A stretch of DNA of 5,193 nt from an uncultured Bacilli bacterium (GCA_944359735.1 CALVTA010000076.1:1-5193); one strand, 5' to 3'; positions 1 to 4,856 are shown, counted from the stretch's first letter. Translations and numbers: made by a program. The notes: generated by a model from the letters alone, not told the origin.

Positions 1-28
1 ACTATTTCAAGCGGAGTTTGCTTTTTTT
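1..28 (+). terminator. Right half of a probable upstream terminator
   Basis: AGTTTGC at 15-21 is followed at once by seven Ts at 22-28, the shape of the 3' arm and U-tract of an intrinsic terminator. The window opens with ACT, which would be the last three bases of a matching left arm (GCAAACT), so most of that arm would lie just outside. Inside the window only weaker pairing is visible (AAGC 9-12 with GCTT 20-23). The call rests on inference about unseen bases. Confidence 0.35.
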
Positions 29-47
29 GTTATTCTAGTTAGTTAGG

Positions 48-77
48 TTGCGGACGAAGTCTGCCGTATGTTATAAT
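48..77 (+). promoter_or_regulatory. Promoter of the histidine phosphatase gene
   Basis: A perfect extended -10 (TG at 69-70, TATAAT at 72-77) lies 18 bases downstream of a weak -35, TTGCGG at 48-53. Transcription would start near 84, giving a leader of under 20 bases before the TTG start at 102, with a weak purine-rich ribosome site (AGAGAGAAG, about 85-93). The spacer holds a small inverted repeat, GCGGAC (50-55) and GTCTGC (59-64), around GAA. It is GC-rich against its surroundings. Confidence 0.6.
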
Positions 78-101
78 CTTATTAAGAGAGAAGTGATTAT
101 A

Positions 102-625
102 TTGAAAATATATTTAGTTAGGCACGGACAAGTAAATCATAATTTAAAAAAATATACTCTAGAGAAGATGAAGATTTAAACGAAACAGGTATAAGAGAAG
201 CTTATGAATTAAAAGCAAACATTTCTAATATTTTGTATGATGTTATTATTTCTTCTCCCTTAAAAAGAGAGATACATACTGCTAATATTATAAACAGTGC
301 TAATAAAGAAATTATTATTGATGAAAGATTGAGGGAACGAGATCCAGGTAGTTTATCAGGTAAATCTTTAGAAGTTATAAATAGAGAAGAATATTGGAAT
401 TATTATTCTAAAATCCAGTATGGTACTTCTGAAAATATTAAAGAGTTCTTTAATAGAGTAAAAGATTTTTTAGATGATTTAAAAACTAAAGATTATGAAA
501 ATGTTATAATCGTCGCCCATAGTGGAGTATCAAAAGCTTTCTATGGTTATTTCAATGGAATTAATGATGGAAAATTTCTTAACTTAGGATTAAATAACTG
601 TGAAGTTAAAGAGTATATTTTATAA
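102..625 (+). CDS. Histidine phosphatase family protein (phosphoglycerate mutase-like), with an apparent one-base frameshift
   Basis: The product belongs to the histidine phosphatase superfamily (cobC/GpmB-like), cytoplasmic enzymes that hydrolyse or transfer phosphate through a phospho-histidine; the substrate cannot be read from sequence. It starts at TTG 102 with MKIYLVRHGQ, the usual N-terminus carrying the RHG motif (R7, H8, G9). That frame stops at 177-179 after 25 codons. The rest of the family sequence continues in the -1 frame from 152 to 625. Joined at the A7 run (146-152), the composite is 174 residues and has the expected later elements: LNETG near 26-30, SSPLKRE at 51-57 with R56, the probable acid/base E79 in the RLRER stretch, and the second catalytic histidine H130 in IIVAHSG. 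An alternative TTG at 233 would give only a 130-residue product without RHG, which could not be active. All motifs are intact, so a sequencing error, a recent mutation or recoding are all possible. GTG at 93 is a less likely in-frame start. Confidence 0.85.
143..152 (+). other. Slippery A7 tract at the frameshift point
   Basis: The zero-frame codons here are TTA AAA AAA, preceded by T. This makes both T TTA AAA (143-149) and A AAA AAA (146-152), two overlapping canonical -1 slippery heptamers. Stepping back one base after 150-152 continues with ATA TAC and restores the histidine phosphatase frame exactly. I see no strong downstream stem-loop; only the short palindrome CTCTAGAG follows at 157-164. 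Confidence 0.6.
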
Positions 626-667
626 AATAAATTATAGATTATTATGTTAGTTTTACATTTTAAGTAC

Positions 668-690
668 TGATATAATTAGTTAAAAGGAGA
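668..690 (+). promoter_or_regulatory. Extended -10 promoter and ribosome binding site of the VanZ-like operon
   Basis: TG at 668-669, then A, then TATAAT at 671-676 form a perfect extended -10. No good -35 is present at the usual distance. Transcription would begin about 683, which is where the ribosome site AAAGGAGA (683-690) starts, so the leader would be only about 10-15 bases. Confidence 0.6.
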
Positions 691-693
691 TTA

Positions 694-2049
694 ATGATGA
701 AGAATAAAAAAATCATATTAATACTTTCAATCTTATTCTATATGTTTTCTATTATAATAATTGGAGCCTATTTATTATTTGATTTAACAAAGACAATAAG
801 CATGACAGCAATTCTTAGATTACTATTATTAATTATAAGTTGTATATTTTTATATTTTGGTGGTTTTTATTTATCTAAATATAGAAATGATAATAAACCA
901 ATGAAAGTAAATTTATGGATATTCTTTATTCTATATTTACTTCTATTCTTTACTTTAACATTATTTGATGAATATTTTGGAAGAACAGGCTTTTTTAATA
1001 TTTCTTGGTCAAGTGAAACTTTAAATAGTTATTTAAAAGATAGATTTAATATTATCCCTTTTGCAACCATTACAAGTTATATAAACGCTTTTGATAGTTT
1101 ATATGATACTAGCACTATTATGTATAATCTCTTAGGAAATATTGTCGCTTGTATACCTATGGCTTTCTTTTTACCATTACTCTTTAAAAAACAGAATAAG
1201 TTTAAAGTGTTTTTAATAACTATTATTTTATTTGTTTTAGGAATTGAACTACTTCAATTTATAACATTATCAGGTAGTTGTGATATTGATGATTTAATTT
1301 TAAATGTTTCTTTTGCACTCATCATCTATAAAATATTAAAGATACCTTCAGTAAATAAATTGTTAAGAAATATTTTCTTATTAGAGAATAATAAAATAAA
1401 AAGAAGTTCTATTGTTAAAATAGTAATTGCCTTTTTAATAGTTGTAGTTTTAGGAGTAGGATTAGTTTTTTATAGAAGAACACTATATGATAAAAACTTA
1501 GAAGAATATGATAATTATTATAATTATAGATTAGAAATAGTAGATGAATCCCTAGATTGTGATGGAGAAAAAGAATTGTTTTTTGAAGATGGATATTATG
1601 AATACTATTTTAATTGTAAAAAGAGTGATAATGTTTATGCAGTTATTAATGATAATGAAAAGTATTTAGTGAAAGATTTATTAAATGGTAATAATACAGA
1701 TTACTATATTACGATTGATAAGATGAAAGATGCTGGTTTAGAATATACAAGAGTAAATAAATATGAAGATATTAATATTAGTGGTACTGGAGAAATTTAT
1801 GCAGATATTAAAATTGATGATGAAAAAATAGTAGATATAGTAGAAGTAGAAGCTTATTCAGATTATGATATAAATAATCCTACTAGTTCTAAATATAGAT
1901 TGAAGTTCTTTGTTATACCTAAAGAAGTTGGTGAGGTGGAAGCTAGCATTAGAATTTTAAATGCTGAAGATGATACACTCAATTTAGAGAAAAAATATAA
2001 AGTAAATGTTGATAAAAATTTAAATGTAATAATTGAGGAATTAAGTTAG
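694..2049 (+). CDS. VanZ-like membrane protein with C-terminal extracytoplasmic domain
   Basis: This is a 451-residue membrane protein. Seven hydrophobic segments are visible near 7-29, 38-60, 72-92, 143-164, 171-190, 199-215 and 240-260. The VanZ-like signature spans about 90-215: NLLGN (145-149), a proline in the following helix, E185-LLQ188, and the acidic D197-I-D199-D200 with N204. VanZ gives low-level teicoplanin resistance in enterococci; most chromosomal relatives have no known role, so resistance should not be assumed. An odd number of membrane segments with the N-terminus inside places residues about 261-451 outside. That tail has two cysteines (C289, C308) that could form a disulfide, and a beta-rich last ~90 residues suggesting a sandwich fold; I cannot name the domain. 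The ribosome site at 683-690 is only about 4 bases from ATG 694 but 7 from ATG 697, so 697 may be the real start. It is the first gene of an apparent operon and ends in TAG, overlapping the next gene's ribosome site. Confidence 0.85.
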   Translation: MMKNKKIILILSILFYMFSIIIIGAYLLFDLTKTISMTAILRLLLLIISCIFLYFGGFYLSKYRNDNKPMKVNLWIFFILYLLLFFTLTLFDEYFGRTGFFNISWSSETLNSYLKDRFNIIPFATITSYINAFDSLYDTSTIMYNLLGNIVACIPMAFFLPLLFKKQNKFKVFLITIILFVLGIELLQFITLSGSCDIDDLILNVSFALIIYKILKIPSVNKLLRNIFLLENNKIKRSSIVKIVIAFLIVVVLGVGLVFYRRTLYDKNLEEYDNYYNYRLEIVDESLDCDGEKELFFEDGYYEYYFNCKKSDNVYAVINDNEKYLVKDLLNGNNTDYYITIDKMKDAGLEYTRVNKYEDINISGTGEIYADIKIDDEKIVDIVEVEAYSDYDINNPTSSKYRLKFFVIPKEVGEVEASIRILNAEDDTLNLEKKYKVNVDKNLNVIIEELS

Positions 2050-2060
2050 GAGTGGAAGTT

Positions 2061-2537
2061 ATGTCATTTATAAAAGCGAAAGAACATTTAGAAAAATATG
2101 AATTAGATAGTAAGATAAAAGAGTTTGATACATCCTCTGCAACGGTGAAGGAAGCAGCGATTGCTCTAAACTGTAAAGAAGCTGAAATTGCTAAAACTTT
2201 ATCATTTTTAGTAAGTGATAAGCCTATATTAATAGTATCAGCAGGTAATAGAAAGATAGATAATGCTAAATATAAAAGTAAATTCAATGAGAAAGCTAAA
2301 ATGCTTAAATCTGATGATGTAGAAACTTTTATTGGTCATAAGGTAGGAGGAGTTTGTCCATTTGGTATAAATGATGATGTTGATGTTTATTTAGATATAT
2401 CTCTAAAGGACTTTGATACAGTTTATCCTGCTTGTGGTAGTAGTAATAGTGCAGTTAAACTTACTATTAAAGAGTTAGAAGATGCATCTAATTATAAAGA
2501 GTGGATAGATGTATGTAAAATAATAGAAGAAGGTTAA
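2061..2537 (+). CDS. YbaK/EbsC family aminoacyl-tRNA deacylase
   Basis: The protein belongs to the YbaK/EbsC branch of the prolyl-tRNA editing superfamily, cytoplasmic enzymes that hydrolyse mischarged tRNA, typically Cys-tRNA(Pro). At 158 residues it has the usual full length as a free-standing editing domain. Family landmarks are the SSATV segment (25-29), K45 in AKTLSF, which fits the conserved lysine of YbaK proteins, ILIVSAG (56-62), GGVCPFG (96-102), and YPACGSSNSA near the C-terminus. The start is ATG 2061: GGAG at 2049-2052 lies 8 bases upstream, and relatives begin MS.. here. An in-frame GTG at 2052 would overlap that ribosome site and add only three residues. It begins 11 bases after the VanZ-like gene and ends 5 bases before the TIM44-like gene, so the three are probably co-transcribed, although no functional link is evident. 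The exact tRNA substrate is inferred from the family. Confidence 0.92.
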   Translation: MSFIKAKEHLEKYELDSKIKEFDTSSATVKEAAIALNCKEAEIAKTLSFLVSDKPILIVSAGNRKIDNAKYKSKFNEKAKMLKSDDVETFIGHKVGGVCPFGINDDVDVYLDISLKDFDTVYPACGSSNSAVKLTIKELEDASNYKEWIDVCKIIEEG

Positions 2538-2542
2538 AGTTT

Positions 2543-3307
2543 ATGAGAAATATTTTATTACTATCTTTTTTACTTTTATTAGTAGTTATTTCTTGTAGTG
2601 TTATAACTGTTAATGCTAAAGAAATATCTTATGATAATCCTATAACTATTTTAAGAGCAGGGGGAGGAGGAAGTAGTGGATCTCATTCAAGTTCCGGTGG
2701 TTCTAGTAGTGGTAGTCACTATGGAAGTAGGGGTTATAGTAATCCTATTTCTAATATTATTTCTGCTATATTATTTTCACTTATCTTTTTTGCCTCTGCA
2801 ATTATATTGTATTTTAAAGTGTTAAGAGCATCTTTTAATAGTAAAAGATATTTAAGACTATTAGATAATAAAGATATTACTTGGAAGTATAAAAATATTG
2901 AAAAAAGAGTAATAGAAACATTTTATATCGTACAAGAATCTTGGACTAATAATGATATGGTAAAAGCGAAAGACTATATGGATAAAAATATATATGAGAA
3001 CTTTAAATCTAAATTAGAATGGATGGATATTAATAATAGAAGGAATGTCTTAAAGAAGATAAGATTAGTAAATTTAAAACCAGTATCTGTATATGATGAT
3101 AAAGACGATAAAAAAGACTTAATTTGGTTTTATATAAAAGGTAAAATGATAGACTATATTATAAATACTGAAACAAGGGATATAATCAGTGGTACTACAA
3201 AAAATAAATCTTTTGTAGAGTTTTGGAAGTTTATAAAAAATGATGATAATAAATGGGTACTAAGTGAAATATTACAGGAAGATGAAAGTAAAAAGATTGG
3301 TCTATAA
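2543..3307 (+). CDS. TIM44-like domain membrane protein
   Basis: This 254-residue protein starts with a signal-like hydrophobic stretch (about 4-22) ending in VNA-K at 23-26, a plausible signal peptidase site; VISC at 15-18 would alternatively fit a lipobox. A low-complexity Gly/Ser stretch follows (39-64, with His and Tyr), then a membrane helix (about 69-93). The C-terminal part from about 115 to 250 resembles the bacterial TIM44-like domain, with F-x-I-V-Q-x-S-W (127-134), the ND-x-x-x-A-K-x-x-M pattern after it, and a terminal W-x-L strand before the acidic tail. In mitochondria TIM44 tethers the import motor; the bacterial proteins have no settled role. After signal cleavage and one membrane pass the domain would face the cytoplasm, which is inference. 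The ribosome site AGAAGG near 2528-2533 is modest and lies inside the previous gene. It is the last gene before the terminator at 3311-3343. Confidence 0.8.
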   Translation: MRNILLLSFLLLLVVISCSVITVNAKEISYDNPITILRAGGGGSSGSHSSSGGSSSGSHYGSRGYSNPISNIISAILFSLIFFASAIILYFKVLRASFNSKRYLRLLDNKDITWKYKNIEKRVIETFYIVQESWTNNDMVKAKDYMDKNIYENFKSKLEWMDINNRRNVLKKIRLVNLKPVSVYDDKDDKKDLIWFYIKGKMIDYIINTETRDIISGTTKNKSFVEFWKFIKNDDNKWVLSEILQEDESKKIGL

Positions 3308-3310
3308 AAT

Positions 3311-3343
3311 AAAAGATAGTAGCGTTTTTAACTACTATTTTTT
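3311..3343. terminator. Bidirectional terminator between convergent genes
   Basis: ATAGTAG (3316-3322) pairs with CTACTAT (3332-3338) around a nine-base loop. The 3' arm runs into TTTTTT (3338-3343), and the 5' side is A-rich (3311-3314), so it can act on both strands. It ends the TIM44-like operon on + and the zinc-ribbon gene on -, whose TAA stop (3344-3342) sits inside the tract. Confidence 0.85.
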
Positions 3344-3599
3344 AGTCTCCAAGCATTTCAAAGATTTCACTTATAAATGATTCTCTTTTTTGTTTTCTAG
3401 GTTTCTCTTCATAATGTTTTGATTCTTTGTGAGAACTTTCTTTAACTTCTTTATTTATATAAGCATCTTCTTTTTCTATAATTTTTTCAAGTTCTCCACG
3501 GTCTAACCAGATACCACGACACTCTGGACAATAATCTATTTCTATACCTTTCTTTTCACTCATTAGTAGAGTAACATCTTTACAAACTGGACATTTCAT
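3342..3599 (-). CDS. Small zinc-ribbon protein, zf-TFIIB type
   Basis: An 85-residue protein with one N-terminal zinc ribbon of the TFIIB-like type: CPVC (C3, C6) and CPEC (C24, C27) as the four metal ligands, followed by the family hallmark RGIWLDRGELEK (28-39). The second half is a charged Lys/Glu/His linker (about 43-72) ending in a short hydrophobic FISEIFEMLGD tail. Such proteins are common in bacteria and mostly uncharacterised; nucleic-acid or protein binding is plausible but unproven. An ATG two codons upstream (3605) touches the ribosome site AAAGGAAG (3613-3606), while ATG 3599 is about 9 bases from its GG and gives the usual MKCPVC start, so 3599 is preferred. It is divergent from the acetyltransferase gene and convergent with the TIM44-like gene. 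Confidence 0.88.
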   Translation of the reverse strand: MKCPVCKDVTLLMSEKKGIEIDYCPECRGIWLDRGELEKIIEKEDAYINKEVKESSHKESKHYEEKPRKQKRESFISEIFEMLGD

Positions 3600-3623
3600 A
3601 AACATCTTCCTTTCTTTTTCTTT

Positions 3624-3652
3624 ATTATAACTTATGACAAATATATAGTAAA
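3624..3652 (-). promoter_or_regulatory. Promoter of the zinc-ribbon gene
   Basis: On the - strand, TTTACT (3652-3647) is separated by exactly 17 bases from a consensus TATAAT (3629-3624). Transcription would start near 3617, only a few bases before the ribosome site AAAGGAAG at 3613-3606. Confidence 0.65.
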
Positions 3653-3663
3653 TAAAAATATTA

Positions 3664-3687
3664 TGTTATATAATTAAATGGTAAAGG
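3664..3687 (+). promoter_or_regulatory. Probable -10 region and ribosome site of the GNAT gene
   Basis: Two overlapping registers are possible: TATAAT at 3669-3674, or an extended TG-T-TATATA at 3664-3672. No clear -35 is seen. The ribosome site AAAGG lies at about 3683-3687, again close to the predicted transcript start. This promoter is divergent from, and about 35 bases away from, the - strand promoter. Confidence 0.45.
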
Positions 3688-3697
3688 TAGTGATAAG

Positions 3698-3985
3698 ATG
3701 TTTAAAGTAGAAGAAAATAGAACTATATATTTAGATGATAAAGGCAATATTTTAGGAGAAGTAGACTATCCTTATATTTCTTCTAATGTTGTAGATGTTA
3801 ATCATACTTATGTTGATATAAGTTTAAGAGGTAGGGGCATTGCAAATCTTCTTTTAACTCATGCCTTTAATTATTTTAAAGAAAATAATATTAAAGTAAA
3901 ATGTAGTTGTTCTTATGCAATTAAGTGGATTAATAATCATAAAGAATATTCTGATCTAGTTATTGATTTAGTTAATATTTCATAA
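3698..3985 (+). CDS. GNAT-like N-acetyltransferase, YjdJ type (small)
   Basis: A 95-residue cytoplasmic protein of the minimal GNAT class (the Acetyltransf_CG/YjdJ group), which contains little more than the acetyl-CoA binding core. Visible features are the N-terminal FKVEENRTIYL strand, GEVDYPYI (20-27), the HTYVDISLRGRGIA stretch (36-49) with the R-G-x-G-I-A acetyl-CoA loop (R44, G45, G47, A49), the following helix (51-62), and C-S-C-S-Y (69-73) followed by an HKEYSDLV end, which match the family's CSY and ...H-x-E-Y positions. The substrate is unknown for the family, so none is assigned. The start is ATG 3698 with a ribosome site about 10 bases upstream. It appears monocistronic; I found no convincing terminator after it. 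Confidence 0.88.
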   Translation: MFKVEENRTIYLDDKGNILGEVDYPYISSNVVDVNHTYVDISLRGRGIANLLLTHAFNYFKENNIKVKCSCSYAIKWINNHKEYSDLVIDLVNIS

Positions 3986-3989
3986 TTAG

Positions 3990-4011
3990 CCCATAGTTTT
4001 CCCATATTCTT
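3990..4011 (+). repeat. Two tandem 11-base near-repeats upstream of the thioredoxin-like gene
   Basis: CCCATAGTTTT (3990-4000) is followed directly by CCCATATTCTT (4001-4011), matching at 9 of 11 positions. The period is about one helical turn, and the pair covers the place where a -35 for the -10 at 4016-4021 would be, so an operator is conceivable. Such a short repeat could also be chance. Confidence 0.35.
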
Positions 4012-4040
4012 CCTTTATACTTAAATTATGAAAGGAGGAG
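4007..4040 (+). promoter_or_regulatory. Hairpin enclosing the ribosome site of the thioredoxin-like gene
   Basis: TTCTTCCTTTATA (4007-4019) can pair with TATGAAAGGAGGAG (4027-4040) over 13 pairs, two of them G-U, with a single bulged G at 4030 and a seven-base loop (4020-4026). The right arm contains both ATG 4028 and the strong ribosome site AAAGGAGGAG, so the structure would hide them if the left arm is transcribed. An overlapping -10-like TATACT (4016-4021) could instead start transcripts near 4028, which would exclude the left arm. Confidence 0.5.
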
Positions 4041-4285
4041 ATTATATCGTAAATATAAAAGTTATAGGTGCTAATTGTAGTAATGGTATGAAAATATTAA
4101 AAAACTTATCTAAAGTAGAACGTGAACTTGATATGGAATTTAATATTGAAAAGATAGATTCTACTTATAAGAAGAAGTATAACATAAATGTCATTCCCGC
4201 TCTTATGATAGAAGATAAGGTAGTCTCTACTGGTAACGTTTTAACTGATAGAGAAATAAAAAATTACGTTAAAGAGCTTGTATAA
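4028..4285 (+). CDS. Small thioredoxin-fold protein with CxxG in place of CxxC
   Basis: At 85 residues or slightly fewer, this resembles the small redox-active thioredoxin-like family (Thioredoxin_3 type), whose members run beta-strand, G-x-x-C-x-x-C, helix, then a cis-proline strand. Here VNIKVIGANC (8-17) is followed by SNG, so the active site is C17-S-N-G20 and the second cysteine is missing. The cis-proline segment VIPALM (P57) and the DKVVSTGNV strand are preserved. A one-cysteine protein could not act as a simple disulfide reductase, but could form mixed disulfides or bind metal or another ligand. The start is uncertain. ATG 4028 lies upstream of and inside the ribosome site AAAGGAGGAG (4031-4040), whereas relatives would begin near residue 7-8. 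ATC 4046 is 7 bases from GGAGG but is a very rare start; a leaderless transcript using ATG 4028 is another option. The terminator follows 4 bases after the stop. Confidence 0.75.
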   Translation: MKGGDYIVNIKVIGANCSNGMKILKNLSKVERELDMEFNIEKIDSTYKKKYNINVIPALMIEDKVVSTGNVLTDREIKNYVKELV

Positions 4286-4289
4286 ATGA

Positions 4290-4319
4290 AAAAGGATTCT
4301 GTTTTTATAGAGTCCTTTT
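4290..4319. terminator. Bidirectional terminator between thioredoxin-like gene and the - strand orphan gene
   Basis: AAAAGGATTCT (4290-4300) pairs with AGAGTCCTTTT (4309-4319) along 11 pairs including one G-U, around the loop GTTTTTAT. T-runs lie on both sides in the respective reading directions, so it can end both the + gene (stop 4283-4285) and the - gene (stop at 4331). Confidence 0.9.
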
Positions 4320-4325
4320 ACTTAT
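4309..4325 (+). repeat. 17-base direct repeat, copy 1 (copy 2 at 4840-4856)
   Basis: AGAGTCCTTTTACTTAT occurs identically at 4309-4325 and 4840-4856. In each copy it forms the 3' arm of a terminator plus six further bases. The left arms also resemble each other (ATGAAAA, then a G/A-rich step, then TTCT or CTCT). The pair flanks the 4331-4747 gene. Confidence 0.75.
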
Positions 4326-4330
4326 AAAAT

Positions 4331-4747
4331 TTATCTATTAGCGGAACGTTTAGCATAACTAGTATTGTTTTCTATTACTTCAGGTGCAGTAGCTTTAGCA
4401 AGTTCTTGTTCATATAAAACGCCCATAGTTTCGCTAGTAATACCTTGTTCTTTGATATAATCAGGATCAGATAATTTTTTCATAAAACCTATTATTCCAT
4501 TTCTTTTATTTTTTAAATCCTCATCTTCTGCTTGTGTTATCGACATAACATTAGAAGTGTATAAACTCCAAGCAAAACTAAAGGCATCTTGCATTCTTAA
4601 TACTCCACTATCCAAAGCTTCCTTAAAGTATTGTTGGTATTCGTCCCAATCTCTAAAAAACTGTTTGTTCATAATTAACTTTCTATTGATAGCAAAAAGA
4701 TTTTGTTTTATCAACATATCATTGTTATTATTTTCTTTATTATTCAT
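4331..4747 (-). CDS. Hypothetical protein, 138 residues, unrecognised
   Basis: I do not recognise this family. The protein is hydrophilic, with no signal peptide, membrane segment or cysteine. It starts with an Asn-rich tail (NNKENNNND, 2-10), followed by what looks mainly helical: LIKQNLFAINRKLIMNKQFF (12-31), a W/Y-rich segment DWDEYQQYFKEALDSG (33-48), and MQDAFSFAWSLYTSN (52-66). A charged linker (72-82), a short amphipathic piece around GIIGFMKKLSDPDYIKE (84-100) and a polar C-terminus follow. That it is a real gene is well supported: AAAGGAGG lies at 4766-4759 about 11 bases before ATG, a near-consensus promoter is present, a terminator follows, and the opposite-strand frame (4557-4841) shows no protein-like features. 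Trp and Tyr in the central helices could mediate partner binding; no function is proposed. It is monocistronic. Confidence 0.8.
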   Translation of the reverse strand: MNNKENNNNDMLIKQNLFAINRKLIMNKQFFRDWDEYQQYFKEALDSGVLRMQDAFSFAWSLYTSNVMSITQAEDEDLKNKRNGIIGFMKKLSDPDYIKEQGITSETMGVLYEQELAKATAPEVIENNTSYAKRSANR

Positions 4748-4779
4748 AATATATAATTCCTCCTTTACAAAGTGTACAT

Positions 4780-4808
4780 ATTATATCATACTTTTTTATT
4801 TTTGTCTA
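4780..4808 (-). promoter_or_regulatory. Strong promoter of the 138-residue orphan gene
   Basis: On the - strand, TAGACA (4808-4803, five of six matches to the -35 consensus) is followed by a 17-base A-rich spacer and an extended -10, TGA-TATAAT, with TATAAT at 4785-4780. This is the best promoter in the window. Transcription would begin about 4773, next to a TGTACA palindrome (4778-4773), leaving a leader of about 26 bases that carries AAAGGAGG at 4766-4759. Confidence 0.8.
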
Positions 4809-4824
4809 GCTTTTGTTACATATG

Positions 4825-4850
4825 AAAAGAACTCTGATTAGAGTCCTTTT
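4825..4850 (-). terminator. Terminator of the FtsX-like permease gene
   Basis: AAAAG-A-ACTCT (4825-4835) pairs with AGAGT-C-CTTTT (4840-4850) around the loop GATT, with one A/C mismatch. Read on the - strand it ends in TTTTC and follows, even overlaps, the permease stop codon (4851-4849). On the + strand it also has a short T-run and could block read-through. Confidence 0.75.
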
Positions 4851-4856
4851 ACTTAT
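4840..4856 (+). repeat. 17-base direct repeat, copy 2 (copy 1 at 4309-4325)
   Basis: Identical AGAGTCCTTTTACTTAT forming the 3' arm of the terminator downstream of the permease gene. Here it also includes the permease TAA stop and its last codons read on the - strand. Confidence 0.75.

Noticed and set aside
233..625. A separate 130-residue protein starting at TTG 233
   Set aside because: The same frame continues upstream to 152 with clear family sequence. Starting at 233 would remove the RHG active site, and no ribosome site precedes it.
694..2049. Calling the VanZ-like gene a glycopeptide resistance determinant
   Set aside because: No vanHAX, vanY or regulator genes are nearby, and chromosomal VanZ-like proteins are widespread without a resistance role.
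1979..2287. A 102-codon open frame on the - strand
   Set aside because: It lies antisense to the end of the VanZ-like gene and the start of the YbaK-family gene, both clearly coding. It has no ribosome site or family resemblance.
4557..4841. A 94-codon open frame on the + strand
   Set aside because: It is antisense to the well-supported 4331-4747 gene and its promoter, with a low-complexity hydrophobic translation and no ribosome site or promoter of its own.
4309..4856. CRISPR or insertion-sequence ends suggested by the repeated 17-mer
   Set aside because: There are only two copies, 531 bases apart, both explained by terminator stems. There is no spacer series, transposase or terminal inverted repeat.
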